Source: Celoporthe dispersa (Eukaryota; Ascomycota; Sordariomycetes; Diaporthales; Cryphonectriaceae). Taken from it: DNA of 64,000 bases. The DNA lies in NCBI GenBank assembly GCA_016584495.1, contig WAID01000005.1, positions 1,178,501 to 1,242,500 on the forward strand, given 5' to 3'. Shown here piece after piece: positions 45,346-57,509 of this stretch (position 1 is its first letter; every line of letters begins with the position of its first letter). The notes beneath the pieces are model-generated. The model had not been told where the DNA came from, did no database searches, and was given only the letters and a program-made list of their open reading frames with translations. The translations under genes were made by a program, and so were the position numbers.

Positions 45346-47732
45346 ATGCCGCCCGAAGGCGATATGGCTGCGCCTAGTGGAGGAGGCAGCAATTCTAGCG
45401 ACTTTGTACGTCTGTCCCGGGGATCGCCAGCAATGATGGATAATTCCTGTTTTTTCTTGGTTTTTTTCTTTCCTTTCTCTCTTTTTCGCTTCTTCCTTCT
45501 CTCGGTTTTCCCTCTGCCTCTACGGGATGGAACTCGGTACTAACGGCGCGACGGCCGACAGGTTCGCAAACTCTACAAGTATGCTCTACCCATCTTTGTG
45601 CGCCTTCCATGGGACAGCCCGGAGCTCTCATACTAATCATCGTCGGGAGAATAGGATGCTGGAGGATCCCCAGTATGCATCTATCGTCCGGTGGGGAGAC
45701 GGTGGCGACAGCTTCGTCGTGCTCGAGGTGAGTCCCTGGATGCCCCGGCACCCCTCCCTGCTGTCCGACCTCCCGCGGAGGAGGAGAGGGAGGGGATGGA
45801 GGACTGGGTGAGGCCCGTTCTGACTAGACCGTCTCCCGAGCGCAGAACAACCAGTTCACCAACGACATACTGCCCAAGCACTTCAAGCACAGCAATTTCG
45901 CCAGCTTCGTCCGCCAGTTAAATAAATATGACTTCCACAAGGTCAGGCAGAACGAGGAGAATGGCCAGTCCCCCTACGGTCCCAATGTTAGTAGCGCGTC
46001 GTCCCGGATCATGTCCTCTGTGGAGTTAGCATCTCACCACCATCGTCGCAGGCCTGGGAGTTCAAGCATCCCGATTTCACAATCCACAACAAGCGGAACC
46101 TGGACAACATCCGCCGCAAGGCACCCGCGCCCAGGAAGGCACAGCCCGCCGAGGACGTGTACCAGGCCAACCAGCTGGCGCTCCTCACCGAGCAGCTCAA
46201 CGCGACGCAGCACCAGGTCCAGCAGCTCCAGGAGCACGTCGGCCAGCTCACCAGCAGCAACAAGATCCTGGTCGAGGAGCTCGTGACCCTGCAGAAGAAC
46301 GTCAAGATCACAAACCAGGTCAACACCGAGCTGCTCACGCACCTGAACAACCTCGACGAGCACAGGCGCAACAGCCGCCACTCGGGCCACTCGGGCCAGT
46401 CGTCCAGCTTCCACAACGGGGCCCTGGGCGTGCTCCCCGACGGCAACGACGAGCCCTCTATCGAGCTCCGCAGGGCACGGGACCTGCTCAACGCCATCGA
46501 GCCAGACGCGCCCGCGGACCGCGCGTTCCAGAGGTTATCTGTTGCATACCAGGCGAACTCGCCTCCAGACTCGGCTGCGAGCTCGTCCATCATGTTCTCC
46601 CAGCCCAGTTCCGCCGTCATGCCGCCCAACATGATGGGGACCCCCTTCATGGACGACCCCCGCCACCTCGTATATCCCGCAGGACCAAATGTTGGCATCG
46701 ACCCCTTCCATCCGGATCATGTCAACAACCTGCCGTTCCCCTTGCCCCAGGGACCACCCCCCGAGATGCCGGCCCAGGTCAACCTCCAGAATAAGAGGAA
46801 GGAGGAGTCCATCTGGGAAGAGAGGAAGCCGAGGATCCTCCTGGTCGAGGATGACAGGACGTGCTCGAGGATCGGCTCCAAGTTCCTGCACCAGATTGAA
46901 TGCTCGGTCGAGCTCGCGGTACGTCTCTCGGTCCGGAGCAGGCAGGGGGGGGAGAGAGATGGCACTAATACCATTTGCAGCAAAATGGCGAGGAAGCCGT
47001 CAACAAGATAAACTCGGAGCCGGATCGGTACGACGTCATCTTTATGGACATCATCATGCCCAATATGGACGGCGTCTCGGCCACGGTATATATCAGGACA
47101 GTCTCGCCGACGGTGCCGATCATCGCCATGACGTCCAACATCCGAGCCGAAGAAATCGCCCACTATTACCAGTTTGGTAAGGAAATCACACCCTCCAATC
47201 CCTTCTCTTTCTGCCTTTCGTCCTCGGTGTGATGGCGGGGGGGCTGACTGGTCTGCAGGCATGAACGACACATTAGCAAAGCCTTTCACGAAAGAGGGCA
47301 TGGTCAAGGTTGTCAAAAATACTGCCGTCACATGCTCAAGAACCCCAACGCGGCGGACCTTGAGCCCAACGGAGGCCCCATGACGGGAATCGGTGTCTCA
47401 ACACCGACGTATAGCGCCCCTCCTCCAGTCACGGGCTCCGGCATGAAGTTCGAGACCACGCCCATCAACTCTCCTGCCACCAGCAGCTCATGGCACTCGC
47501 CAGGCCAGCAGCTGGCGCAGCACACATCTCCCAACCTAGACGGGGGTACATGTCCGCCACCATCAGCGTCAGCGGCCCTCAGATGGTCATGACCCCCAGC
47601 GGGTCGTTTGCGCCACAGATGGGGACACCGCCGATCCCACGGATGACGGGAGATATGGGTGGTGGTGGCGAGCCGCCCGGAAAGCGCCAGCGCATGTACA
47701 CGCCCGTGACCGGACCGGGATACAGGCAATGA
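45346..47732 (+). CDS. SKN7: Skn7-type transcription factor: HSF DNA-binding domain plus response-regulator receiver (two indels)
   Basis: Nuclear effector of the HOG-type phosphorelay and oxidative-stress response. The HSF-like domain (VRKLYKMLEDPQYASIVRWG, FVVLENNQFTNDILPKHFKH, FASFVRQLNKYDFHKV) is followed by a coiled coil (VQQLQEHVGQLTSSNKILVE). The receiver domain has ILLVEDDRTCSRI, phospho-acceptor Asp in DVIFMDIIMPNMDG, MTSN and the Lys in GMNDTLAKPF. Exons are 45346-45405, 45562-45578 (17 nt), 45655-45727, 45846-45986, 46052-46918, 46981-47176 and 47259-47732. An A run at 47315-47319 and a G run at 47542-47546 each look one base short. Corrected, the tail reads CRHMLKNPNA and YMSATISVSGPQMVM to the stop at 47730-47732. 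Confidence 0.96.
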
Positions 47733-49289
47733 AGCCCTCTCCCCAGGCCGTCCTCCTCGAACTAGCCATCCTCCACAGGAGAAAAAGCTTGTGTGTGTGT
47801 GTGTGTGTGTGTGTGCTTGCTTGTGTGCTTGTCCACAGAGCGCACCCATGTGTTTCGACAACCTTCCATGCTTCTTCACCAGCCGGAAGACACAGTACCA
47901 AAACTGACGTCTACCGGCTTCTTTCGATCTCCAGCCTTTTTTTTCTTTCCTTTTTCCCGTGTCATGGGTTCGCGAGGACAAAAGAAACACAGTCCGGTCG
48001 CATCAGTTTGCCGGGCACCTTCCATAGGGCCTGGCTTGTTTTGATCCTTTTCGGTTTTCATGAGCGGCGTTTGGGGGGAGCATCCCGCCTCCGGGTCCTC
48101 GGCGGGGCGATTCGAGGAACCCAACGCGCCATTCCGTTGCAGACCTTCGTAACGATCTCCCAGGCTTCTCTCTCTCTTGAAATTGGATACCACTGTGCGC
48201 ATGCTATGGTGCATCTTTATAGAAAGGCGGAGGAACGGAGGACGGGCGGGGGCAGCAGGGAGAGAGACAGATCTGCCCCATGATGCGTTTTCCTGCGGAC
48301 TCGTATAAAGTAGTCCATTGGCAGGCGGAGGATACCCTTTCCAGCATAGTTATACGTGTAGACAATGTGACTTGGAAAGGGAGAACACCATGCCAGGATA
48401 GCTAGGAAGAGCTCTCAATGAGACACGTCGCATCCGCCCAACAGCTGCACACTCTGCGTGGATCCTGTGCAATGGCATCAAGATCGTAACGGACAGACTC
48501 TGTCTGTTTATCAGGGTTGGGCTGAGGCAGAATAGGAGTTACGCTGATGACACTTGTCTTGCCAAGCGGACTGATAGTCGACGACCTCATGTGAAGCGCG
48601 GGAAAGGGGAAAAGAAAGAAAAAAGAAAAAAAGGTCTCCTTGCCCACCTCTGTGTGGGTGTCAAGCTGTGTTGAAGAAAGGATTGGGAGGCAGCAGCTGT
48701 TGACGCTTGTCCTGCGCGGCGCCGTGGAGGATCTGGAAGACGACAGCACAGACAAGGCAGGCCGGGCCCTCCTCTTCGGGTGCCAGTCGACTGAAAGACC
48801 AGGAAAGAAAAAAAGGGAAGAAAGGAGAAGCAGAACGAATGAAAAGCATCCATCGGAGCATTTCATCAACATGGGAGGGGGGGCGCGCATATATTGCCAT
48901 ACGTGCGTGGTTCACGTCTTTCCTTCTTCAGGGTCTCCCTTCCACGGTCCCTTAAAGTTTGATCCCGAATCCGCCGGAGAGGTCGCTCGGAGGAGACCCT
49001 GGAGGTCCTGGCCCCCCAGGGTGGTAACGCATGAGGGCGGGGGGCTGGGATGCTGAGTCGCGGAGGGGTTGGGAAAGGTTGGTGGGGGTGGGTTCGTCGT
49101 ATTCTCCCGGGTCGACTGGGGGCGGGGTGGGAGGAAGAAGTTTGGGTTCGTGTTCGTCTTCTCGTGTTATCTGTTCTCGCGTGCTCTCTTGGAGGGTTGG
49201 ACCGTTTGTCGTGGTGGTGGTGGTAGCTTTTGTCGTTCCTAGAGAACATTGGTGCTGCTGATGCTGCTCTCTCTCTCTCTCTCCCCTTC

Positions 49290-49347
49290 TTTTTTTTTTT
49301 TTTTTGTGCGTGTGTGTCGTGTCTTACCAAAAAAAAAAAAAAAAAAA
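49290..49347. repeat. Inverted T16 / A19 homopolymers
   Basis: A run of 16 T (49290-49305) and a run of 19 A (49329-49347) separated by 23 bases rich in GT. They could pair as a hairpin or mark an assembly fold-back. Confidence 0.85.
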
Positions 49348-50630
49348 CAGTGTCACGGTGGAGGAGGTTGAGGAGAGGAGATTGAGTCGCTATCTACCTC
49401 CGCCAGGTAGGAGAGAGGATACTCGGGAAAAGACTGGATGCGTGTGCGGCTGTGTATGTGTGTATGTGTGATTCGGACGTTCTCTTTGAGGAGTGTCAAG
49501 TGAGCACCTATGCTGAGAAAGGATGACGGCGCGGGGCTCTGGCGGTGGTTCGAAGCCTCGTCATGATGACATCTCGGGGCCTGAAGAAGTATGAGTCAGA
49601 GAGAGAGTGGCGGTTGTCGAGTGAAACATGAGGGGGAAGGAAAAGAAAAGGAAAGGAAACGGAAAGAGAAAGGAAAAAAGAAAAAAAGAAAAAAAGAAAA
49701 AAAGGGATGTGTGAGAGTGATGTGACGAGATAAAAATCAAGAAAATCCCGGAGGAGGCTGCCCAACACGAGGGAAAACCCACGGGAGTGGAGCAAACGAG
49801 GTAGGACGAACCGGCGACGGGGTCTTGTGAAGATATATATATCTCTGATATATGAGATGACAGCAATAATAGGAACGGAGTAGGTATATGTGTGCAAACC
49901 AGATAAGTAAAAACCATGGATGATGGGAGGACTTGTCTCTTCTTCTTCTTCTCCTCCTATTCCGTCCACAGATACACGCAAGGCATACTCACACGTACTC
50001 ACACAAAGACACAGCCAACCTATACCCCTTCCCCCTCCTTCTCTTGTCATTCCTGTCACTCCCGTGGTCTCCTGTTCGTCTGAGGTGTGGCGGCCATCGA
50101 ATGGCCTGGAACCCCGCCGCCGCTGGAAGGGGGAGAGAGGGGCCCTGCTTGGCTCGGGTGCGGTACAGTGCAGCGCAGCCCAGGAGGCCCGGCCGTTGGA
50201 GCTAGAGTAGAAGGAGGAGCGGGGTTCTCTTGTTCACGGGGTGTGGTTATAATCGGAAGCTTAAATGATCATCCTGCGGCCTGTGTGTGTGTGTGTTTGT
50301 GTGTGTGCACACAAAGGGCCCCGGAGTTTACTGTGCTGTTTGTAATCAGTAAGTAATCCTGAGGTCGGTGTAGGCTTCGCGAGGTGCCGCAGTAGTAGTA
50401 GCGGTCACGGCTGAACGGCAAGCGGGGGAGGGGGAGGAGGGACGACGGTATGAGGAACCAGACAAACACAGTCGGAGCTCGGATGACTGGAGGGTGGTGA
50501 GGAGAGGGAGATGTGGTGAAGGTGAAGGAGGGAGATAAGGACCAGAAAGGCAGAAGAGAGAGGGGGAGGGGGAGAAGGACAAGGGCAAGGCTACCACGAT
50601 GAGGGAAGATGAAGAAGACGAACTGGCCAG

Positions 50631-50662
<32 letters not shown>

Positions 50663-51412
50663 TCTCTCTCTCTCCCCGCGTCCGTTTGTCCGTCTCTCCG
50701 TCTTTTCTCTTTTGTTTTTTCTTTTTTTTTCACCCCCCAATCCCTTAGGCCTGGCACACACCCCTTCTATCGAATCAAAAACCGTGGTGGTCCCGTGCAT
50801 CCCGGAGCGAGAGAAGGCGCACGGGGTGGTCCATGACAGGTCTGGACCCCCTTGGGGCCGACCCACCCCCTCTTACATAGTTGAACTTTTTGGGCCTGGG
50901 AAGGGGGGCAGAGGAGGGGTTGTTTGATGCGGGTGTCCCTTCCCGACGCGCCCTTGCACGAGGGTTGGACTTGTGTGTGTGTGTGTGTGTGTGTAGGTGT
51001 GTTTGTGATGGTTTCCCCTTCTCTGCGCCCTCTGCTGCGGATGATGAACGAGGACGGAGAGACCAAGAGCGAGCGAGGACGGCGGACGAAGAAGAAAAGA
51101 GAAAGAGGAAAGGAAACCAGTCCGAGCGTATCCAGACGAACAGGCAGGCGTTCATACTAGAGGGCTTGAAAAGAAAGAACCAGAGTCTCATCATCACCCC
51201 GGATGGTCAGCTTCCCGTTGATCCGAACTGTACAAGCATGAAATACTACCACCACCACCACCACCACCACCACTACTACATTAACTACTATGCCAACGCC
51301 TTACTATAGTAGCTTCTGGTTTAGATCTTCGTAGCCAATCCTGCCACGGCCGTCAACGGTGGTTCAGCCCTTGATGCATTAGAAGGAAAGGATCCCTGCC
51401 CGCAGCCCCTCT

Positions 51413-51444
<32 letters not shown>

Positions 51445-53127
51445 ATATCATAAGTGACACAAGCAAGGGTGGTCTGCAGCGGTCTAGAGTGTGTCTAAAG
51501 CCGGAGGCTTATGCCCAGATCTAGCCAGACCCTTCTTTTTTTTCCTTTCTTTCTTTTTGGCTTGTGAGAGTACTGTAGCAAGTACGTAACTCGGGCCTAT
51601 CACATGATGAGATAATGTAGCGACATAACTGACGAGACGAACACTCCCAACCACGCCTCCGGCCCCCCTCCTCTTCATCACACCTGGGATGCCTCATGTA
51701 TTCGGAACACTCTTTGCGAGGCGGAGGGACGGAAAGGGCGTGTGTACCAACCAGCCTAGAGTGAATGAGACCATGGCGGGTGGTCGAGAACCTGTTGGAT
51801 GTTCTTTCTGCCTGAACACCTTGGGTGTTTTTTACCCCCAACACCCTCCCCAATTACTCACCAAAAGGCGGTGGTGGGTGGTGTGTAGTACAGGGCGCGA
51901 GCACGAAGGCCTAGACTCGTTTGGACCCCTCGTGCGGGTCTCTAAGCATGCTTCTAGATTTCTGCCCTGGCCCGGCCTGTCTGGTGATTGATGATGATGA
52001 TCATTCATCATCCCTCATCACAACTCACATAGTGTTCAGGTGAGATACGTTGGTACATGTGAGAAGCCTTCTTTTTTTTTTTTTTTTTTTTCCCATCATC
52101 ATCACGGCCAGATGGAGATCGATCGGCACTTGGCTAAGCGCTTTTTGTTTCTGATCTTCTGATCCAGCACACACACACACACACGCCCACCCACCAATAC
52201 ATACGCCTGCGCACATGCATTTGACACACACACACACACACACACACATAAATCACACATGTCAAAAAAGAAGGAGGATGTTAGGTCACCGAAAGATGCA
52301 GCCGCCTTCCCGAGACCTCGGAAGATTTGCCCGCGTGGGCTCGGGAGACGTGGGGGCAGCCAGCCAGTGTGTGCCAACGTCTGACCCCCTTCAGGGCCCA
52401 GACCTGACCCACATGGAGATTGTCCATACCTTTACCCGTCATTATTGTTTCCCTTTCCTATAGGGATGAGAGAGAAAAAAAGGGAAAAAAGCAAAGAAAA
52501 AAAAAAACACAAGCGCCTGGTATATTTCTAGACAAGACTTACGACTAGGTATTTTCCGTATCTCTGTGGGATGGTATCCCTGAGCGGGTACCTTTGCCGG
52601 CGAAAGTTCCCTCGTGGACAAAACACCAGCAGCAAATCACTATCATCCCTTCTCTCTTCGTCTACACACACACACACAGAGAGCCTTCTTTTCTCCCCCC
52701 TTTCGTCCTGTGAACCCGCATAAGTGGAGGTAGCACTCACAGTGGCGCCCGCCTGTCCCAACCAGCAAAAAGTCTGCTCCTAAAACATGACGGCATGCAT
52801 GTTTCCCAACCCGCACTGCATCATCCCTAGCCAGGCGCTGCTTGCTCTCCCTGGGCCACAGAGGCTGCCGTCAGTCCCCCTGGCCATGACAGGTGGCCGT
52901 GCCTCCTCTCCCAGGCAGTTCTAGGCCCCCCCTTGTTCGAGAAGTCAAAACCCGCCTGCTGTCTCGCCCTGGGCGGGAAGCCTGGGCCTCTCGGGAGCGG
53001 TGTGTGCGGACACACGCCGTGCCAGAGCTGCAACTACGCCTCAAACGTGATGGTGTCAGAAGTCGCCACGCCCTCCAAGAAACCCGTGAAACTTATCCGA
53101 TATGAACGGACATATATCATCATATAT

Positions 53128-53129
<2 letters not shown>

Positions 53130-53158
<29 letters not shown>
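53130..53158. repeat. (GT)n microsatellite
   Basis: About 14 GT units within the gene-free region upstream of eIF2B epsilon. Confidence 0.9.
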
Positions 53159-53162
<4 letters not shown>

Positions 53163-54372
53163 TCAATGGAATGTTGCTAGCCGTCATATACTGTGCGGCC
53201 ACTGCCGCCAAAAATACCCTCTCAGTGTCATGGATAAACAAATCTTGTAGACTCTCATTCCCTTGCTGCTTGAGACACATGTAGATGGCTCCGATATGGT
53301 GAAATTGAGTTGCTGCATGTCTCCATGTTTTCCAAGGCAAAGTTGGCTTGTAACAGCAGAGATTTCCCCCGGTCCATAGGTACCTTTTACTTTTGATACT
53401 TGATATGCCATGGGTCGACAAGAGTCTACTCCTAGTATGTTACCATACATCAAGAATATAGATTATTACTTTAACCTTGAGTGAAAGCGAGTAGCTTCCT
53501 CCAGGGATGATATACAAGTAGTCTTGTAAGCTAACAGCAGGAGGCAGCAAGTTTTCTTTTTCTGCGCTGGGATGATAAGTTTGACCTGCCAGATAAACCC
53601 AGGATGATAATTTTTCACAAGTCAATCAGAAACCCCTTCTCATGTTTCAATCTCACGCCACATCACCCGAGAGATGTTAGTCTTAGAACCTTGTCTTTCG
53701 TGACATGTCGAATCTTCCCCTGCATGCTGGGTGAACAGCCTGGATGCAGCGGGTGCATGGTCTCACAGCTCCGGGGGGTTACAGCCTGCATCCCTCAGGG
53801 CGGTGTCTATCATGACACACACTCCAAATAGATAGACAGATGCATCTCAAAGTATTACCCCTGCCTAAGTGCAAGGCTGGTTTGGTCTGCTTGTCTGCTC
53901 GGTAGAGATGCCTCAGGCCCTCAGGACATCCATGAGAGCATATGACCTTGGTTCAACAAGATCCTAGAGGGCCCTGCCTGTGGGTTTTTCCAGTCAAGGG
54001 TCTACACCAGTAGTTTTGCACAGAATCTTTACTGGCCGGTAAAGACAAAGTCTGACCTGCTTTCCCTTTCCTTTCCCCCAACTGGCCCAGGACATGACCA
54101 GACCTGCAAGACAACATGACACTGCAGACACATCAATCATCTCTCGAGGTGCTTTTCAGTGTACAAGTATATGCATGCATGTCAGCGCAATGATGTCCCA
54201 AATCCCTGGAGCCCAGAGGACAAGTTGAGAATTGTGTAAAGGTGTGAGGAGATTCAGTACATATTATTTCGGTGACGTTTTCTTGATGGCAGGGATGCTG
54301 GCCCAGGGCGGTAGGTCCCGCACTACTTATCCCTAGTGCCCACTTAATTTGTCCACTGGGGACCTCCAACAT

Positions 54373-54379
54373 TGAGTCA
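54373..54379. promoter_or_regulatory. Gcn4/CPC1-type site TGAGTCA upstream of eIF2B epsilon
   Basis: Perfect TGAGTCA 184 bp before the eIF2B epsilon start codon, followed by CTCACTCACT. Same element type as upstream of ThrRS. Function is inferred. Confidence 0.45.
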
Positions 54380-54562
54380 CTCACTCACTGCCAGGGCCAG
54401 CCTTCAGGGCAAGAAAGAACCCCACCATCCCACCACCATCAACCTTTAGGAACAATGAACGACGCGCATTTCTCACCACAACGCCTGGAACAACCTGTTG
54501 AACAATCATTTGGTAGCCATCGTGACCGACTGTCCATCAACCTCCAGGTCCACACCTGAGAA

Positions 54563-56909
54563 ATGTCACAGAAGAGCGGCAGAGCAGCCGCCGCGAAGGG
54601 CAAAAAGCCCTCTGGAAAGGCTGGCCAGGACGAGCAGCGCGAGGATGTCCTCCAGGCAGTCGTGAGTTCTATATCACAGAGGGGGCACCATTGCTATGGC
54701 CACACCAGCTGAACGAGAAAACACCTCCAGATACTAGCAGACTACTTTCAGGATCGTTTCGTGCCCTTTAGCCTCGAGAAACCAAGAGTATGCGCACTTG
54801 CCCAGCAACAACCCGCAGGCCGTTACGCTCGACGCTGACTCTGGCCCCTCCCACAGTGTCTCCTACCTCTTGCCAATACGCCCCTGATCGAGTATACCCT
54901 CGAGCTCCTGGACATGAACGGGGTCCAGGAGGTCATCATCTACACAGGTGCCCACACCGACCAGGTCGAGAGCTACATCAATGACCACCTGCGCTGGAGC
55001 CCTACCAGCAAGATCAACCCTTTCGCCTCGGTCGACTTCATCCGGGTCTCCGACGCGAGCTCGGTCGGCGACTTCCTGCGCGACCTGGACGGGAGGGGGC
55101 TGATCTCGGGAGACTTTATACTCGTCCACGGCGACTGCGTGGCAAACATCCAGCTGGAGTCCGCCCTGGCAAAGCACAAGGCACGGCGCGAGGCCAACAG
55201 GGAGGCCGTCATGACCGTCGTGCTGAGGTCGGGCGGCCTGGGTGAGCACAGGACAAAGCCAAAGGGCATAACACCAATCTTTGCCGTGGAGTCGACCACA
55301 GGACGATGTCTGCACTACGAAGAGATGAACCCCCTGCAGAGCGACCACTACGCCGTCCTGGACCCCATGATCTTTGAGCAGGAGGCTGTAGAGATCCGGA
55401 CAGACCTGATCGACCCCGGTATCGACATCTGTACGCCGGACGTGCTGGCGCTGTGGTCCGAGAGCTTCGACTACGAGCTGCCCAGGAAGAACTTCCTGCA
55501 CGGTGTCCTGAAGGACTGGGAGCTGAACGGCAAGCTCATCTACACCGAGATTGTTGACGAGGGCTATGCAGCACGAGCCAGCAACCTGCAGATGTACGAC
55601 TCCATCACCCGGGACGTGCTCGGCCGCTGGACCTATCCGCTTGTTCCCGACTCCAACCTGGTCTCAGGCCACTCCTACGTCATGTACAAAGGGAGCGTCT
55701 TGCGAGAAAAGGGCGTCATGTTCGAGTCGGACACGGACATCTCAAAGTCCGTCTTTGGTTCCAGAACCGTTGTCGGCAGCGGCACAAGCATAAAGAACAG
55801 CGTGATCGGGAGACGGTGCTTCATCGGACAGAACGTGACGATCGAAGACAGCTACATCTGGGACGACGTCACGATCGAGGACGGAACCACAGTAACACGC
55901 TCCATACTCGGCACCTCGGCGACTGTGGGCAAGGACTGCACCATCGGGGCAGGCTCGCTCATCTCCTTCGACGTGACCATCAGCAACAAGATCTCGATAC
56001 CACCGTCCACAGTGCTCTCCGTGCTTGCTCACGACAGGACCCCTGTCAAGACCGACCTCAAGCTTCTCGGGCCAAGGGGCAGAGGCGCCGCCTACAGATA
56101 CGAGGGAGGAGGACGAGGAAATCGACCCTGCCGACCCGACCCAACTTCAGAAACAACTCATCTACTCGGTCGCAAACTTCAACATCTCCACCTCCTCTGT
56201 GTCCACGCTCTCCTCGGAGGTCGACACCGACTCAGAAGACGACGAGGCCGGAGGGGCCCTCGACCAGACGGTCCGATCCCGCCTCTCCTCCTTCGCCTCG
56301 GACGATTCAGGTTCCGGCACCAACAAGGCGGCGTTCCACAAGGAAGCCGTCCACGGGCTGTTGGACGCACTGCGCGGCGATGCCGACGATTTCGAGGGCG
56401 CGAAGCTCGAGTTCATGGGCCTGAGGCTGGGCCAGGATGCCTCTGATGCCTCTGTCCGGCGGGCAGTAGCGGCGGCGTTCGTGCGGCGGGCGGTGGAGCT
56501 CCTCTCCGCCGAGCACGGCGGACCGCTGGAGCCCGCAAAGGCAGCAGAGCAGGCCATCGCCGCTAAGATTGGCGCGGCCAAGTTCCTGCGGGAGGTCGGC
56601 GTCGGCGGCGGCAGCGTAGCGGAGCAGGTCGAGTTCATCATGGCCGTGCAGAAGAGCCTTGTGTCGCATGCCGGGGAGGTCGAGGTCGCGCGGCTGGGCA
56701 CGCTGCTCGCGGCGATGCTGCAGCGCATGTACAACGGCGATGTCGTGGAGGAGGATGGCATCCTGGCGTGGTGGGGTGACAAGCGCGCTGCTGAGGGCGA
56801 GACCATGAGCGGTGTGAGAGGTCGGTGCAAGGTCCTCGTGGACTGGCTAGAGGAGAGCAGCGACGAGGAGGAGGAGGATGATGACGATGAAGACGATGAC
56901 AGTGACTAG
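54563..56909 (+). CDS. GCD6: Translation initiation factor eIF2B subunit epsilon (one indel)
   Basis: Catalytic subunit of the guanine-nucleotide exchange factor for eIF2. In order: a Lys-rich N-terminus, a nucleotidyltransferase-like domain (ILADYFQDRFVPFSLEKPR, CLLPLANTPLIEYTLELL, VLVH-like FILVHGDCVANI), left-handed beta-helix hexapeptide repeats (VVGSGTSIKNSVIGRRCFIG, SYIWDDVTIEDGTTV), an acidic linker, and the C-terminal W2/HEAT domain with ILAWWGDKRA and the acidic end WLEESSDEEEEDDDDEDDD. Exons are 54563-54661, 54731-54787 and 54856-56909, with GT-AG introns. A G run at 56076-56079 is one base long. Correcting it joins KLLGPR to AEAPPTDTREEDEE. Length is in line with fungal Gcd6. Confidence 0.96.
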
Positions 56910-57509
56910 GAGAATCTGCCGGCTCTTCAGATATGAACTGGACTGGGAATGAGGGTATCCACTGCATGATTGTTCATGCACAGCTATTTGAAATACACAC
57001 ACACACACACATGTGTGTGTGTGTGTGTGTGTGATGGTTTCAAGTCGTCAATACGGCTCGGCTACCATCTCCTTGCCAGATCATAATCAAGATACAAGTC
57101 CAAAAATTCACAAAAAGTGTCTGCAGGAGGAGAGAGAGAGAGGGAGAGAGGACTTATGAATTTCTATTGCCGTCATATCTCAACAGTGGGGAAGAGAAAG
57201 ACCGGTTATTGAAACCTGCCCTCTTTCATCTGCGTATACTAAATAAGAAAGGTATCATCGTCACCTAAGAATGCCTACGCCGAGCCCCGTAGTAGTAGTG
57301 CATCTCGTTGTCTCGTAGCCGTGTGATGTGCTACTCTCCCCGATGCCGACTCAAGAAAAAAAACTGAACTACCATCCCAACACCGACCTTCCTGCCGCCT
57401 GTTCATTCCTCCTCCCTGCAGACCCCACGTCACGGTCTGGCCCACCACCGCCGGGAAGACTCTCATCGTCACGAGTGTAAAAAGACAAGCAGAGGGCCCC
57501 CTCCCAAAC
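56910..57509. other. Convergent 3' gap between eIF2B epsilon and CHO1, with a perfect AC/GT palindrome
   Basis: No gene. Contains the AC/GT palindrome at 56995-57033, a (GA)n tract at 57127-57148 and the 3' regions of both flanking genes. Confidence 0.6.
56995..57033. repeat. Perfect palindrome (AC)n/(GT)n between convergent genes
   Basis: 17 bases of alternating AC (56995-57011) meet, with no spacer, a complementary alternating TG run (57012-57033). In RNA from either strand it would fold into a long hairpin. In DNA it could extrude a cruciform or adopt Z-DNA. Confidence 0.9.

Larger units (their letters stand above)
47733..54562. other. 6.8-kb gene-free region between SKN7 and eIF2B epsilon
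   Basis: No gene could be supported on either strand. It holds many GT/CA arrays (about 47790-47814, 50281-50308, 50645-50662, 50972-50994, 51414-51442, 52166-52185, 52224-52249 and 53130-53158), a (CAC)n run (51248-51272), long A/G tracts (49630-49710, 50410-50590), and paired T and A homopolymers (49290-49347). From about 53150 to 54560 composition is more even, with a TGAGTCA element near the eIF2B epsilon start. A non-coding RNA is possible but nothing shows it. Confidence 0.5.

Noticed and set aside
48402..48890. 162-codon minus-strand frame with several Cys
   Set aside because: Low-complexity core and no family resemblance; not supported as a gene.
51241..51272. Poly-His stretch in a + strand frame
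   Set aside because: Product of a (CAC)n microsatellite, not of a real coding sequence.
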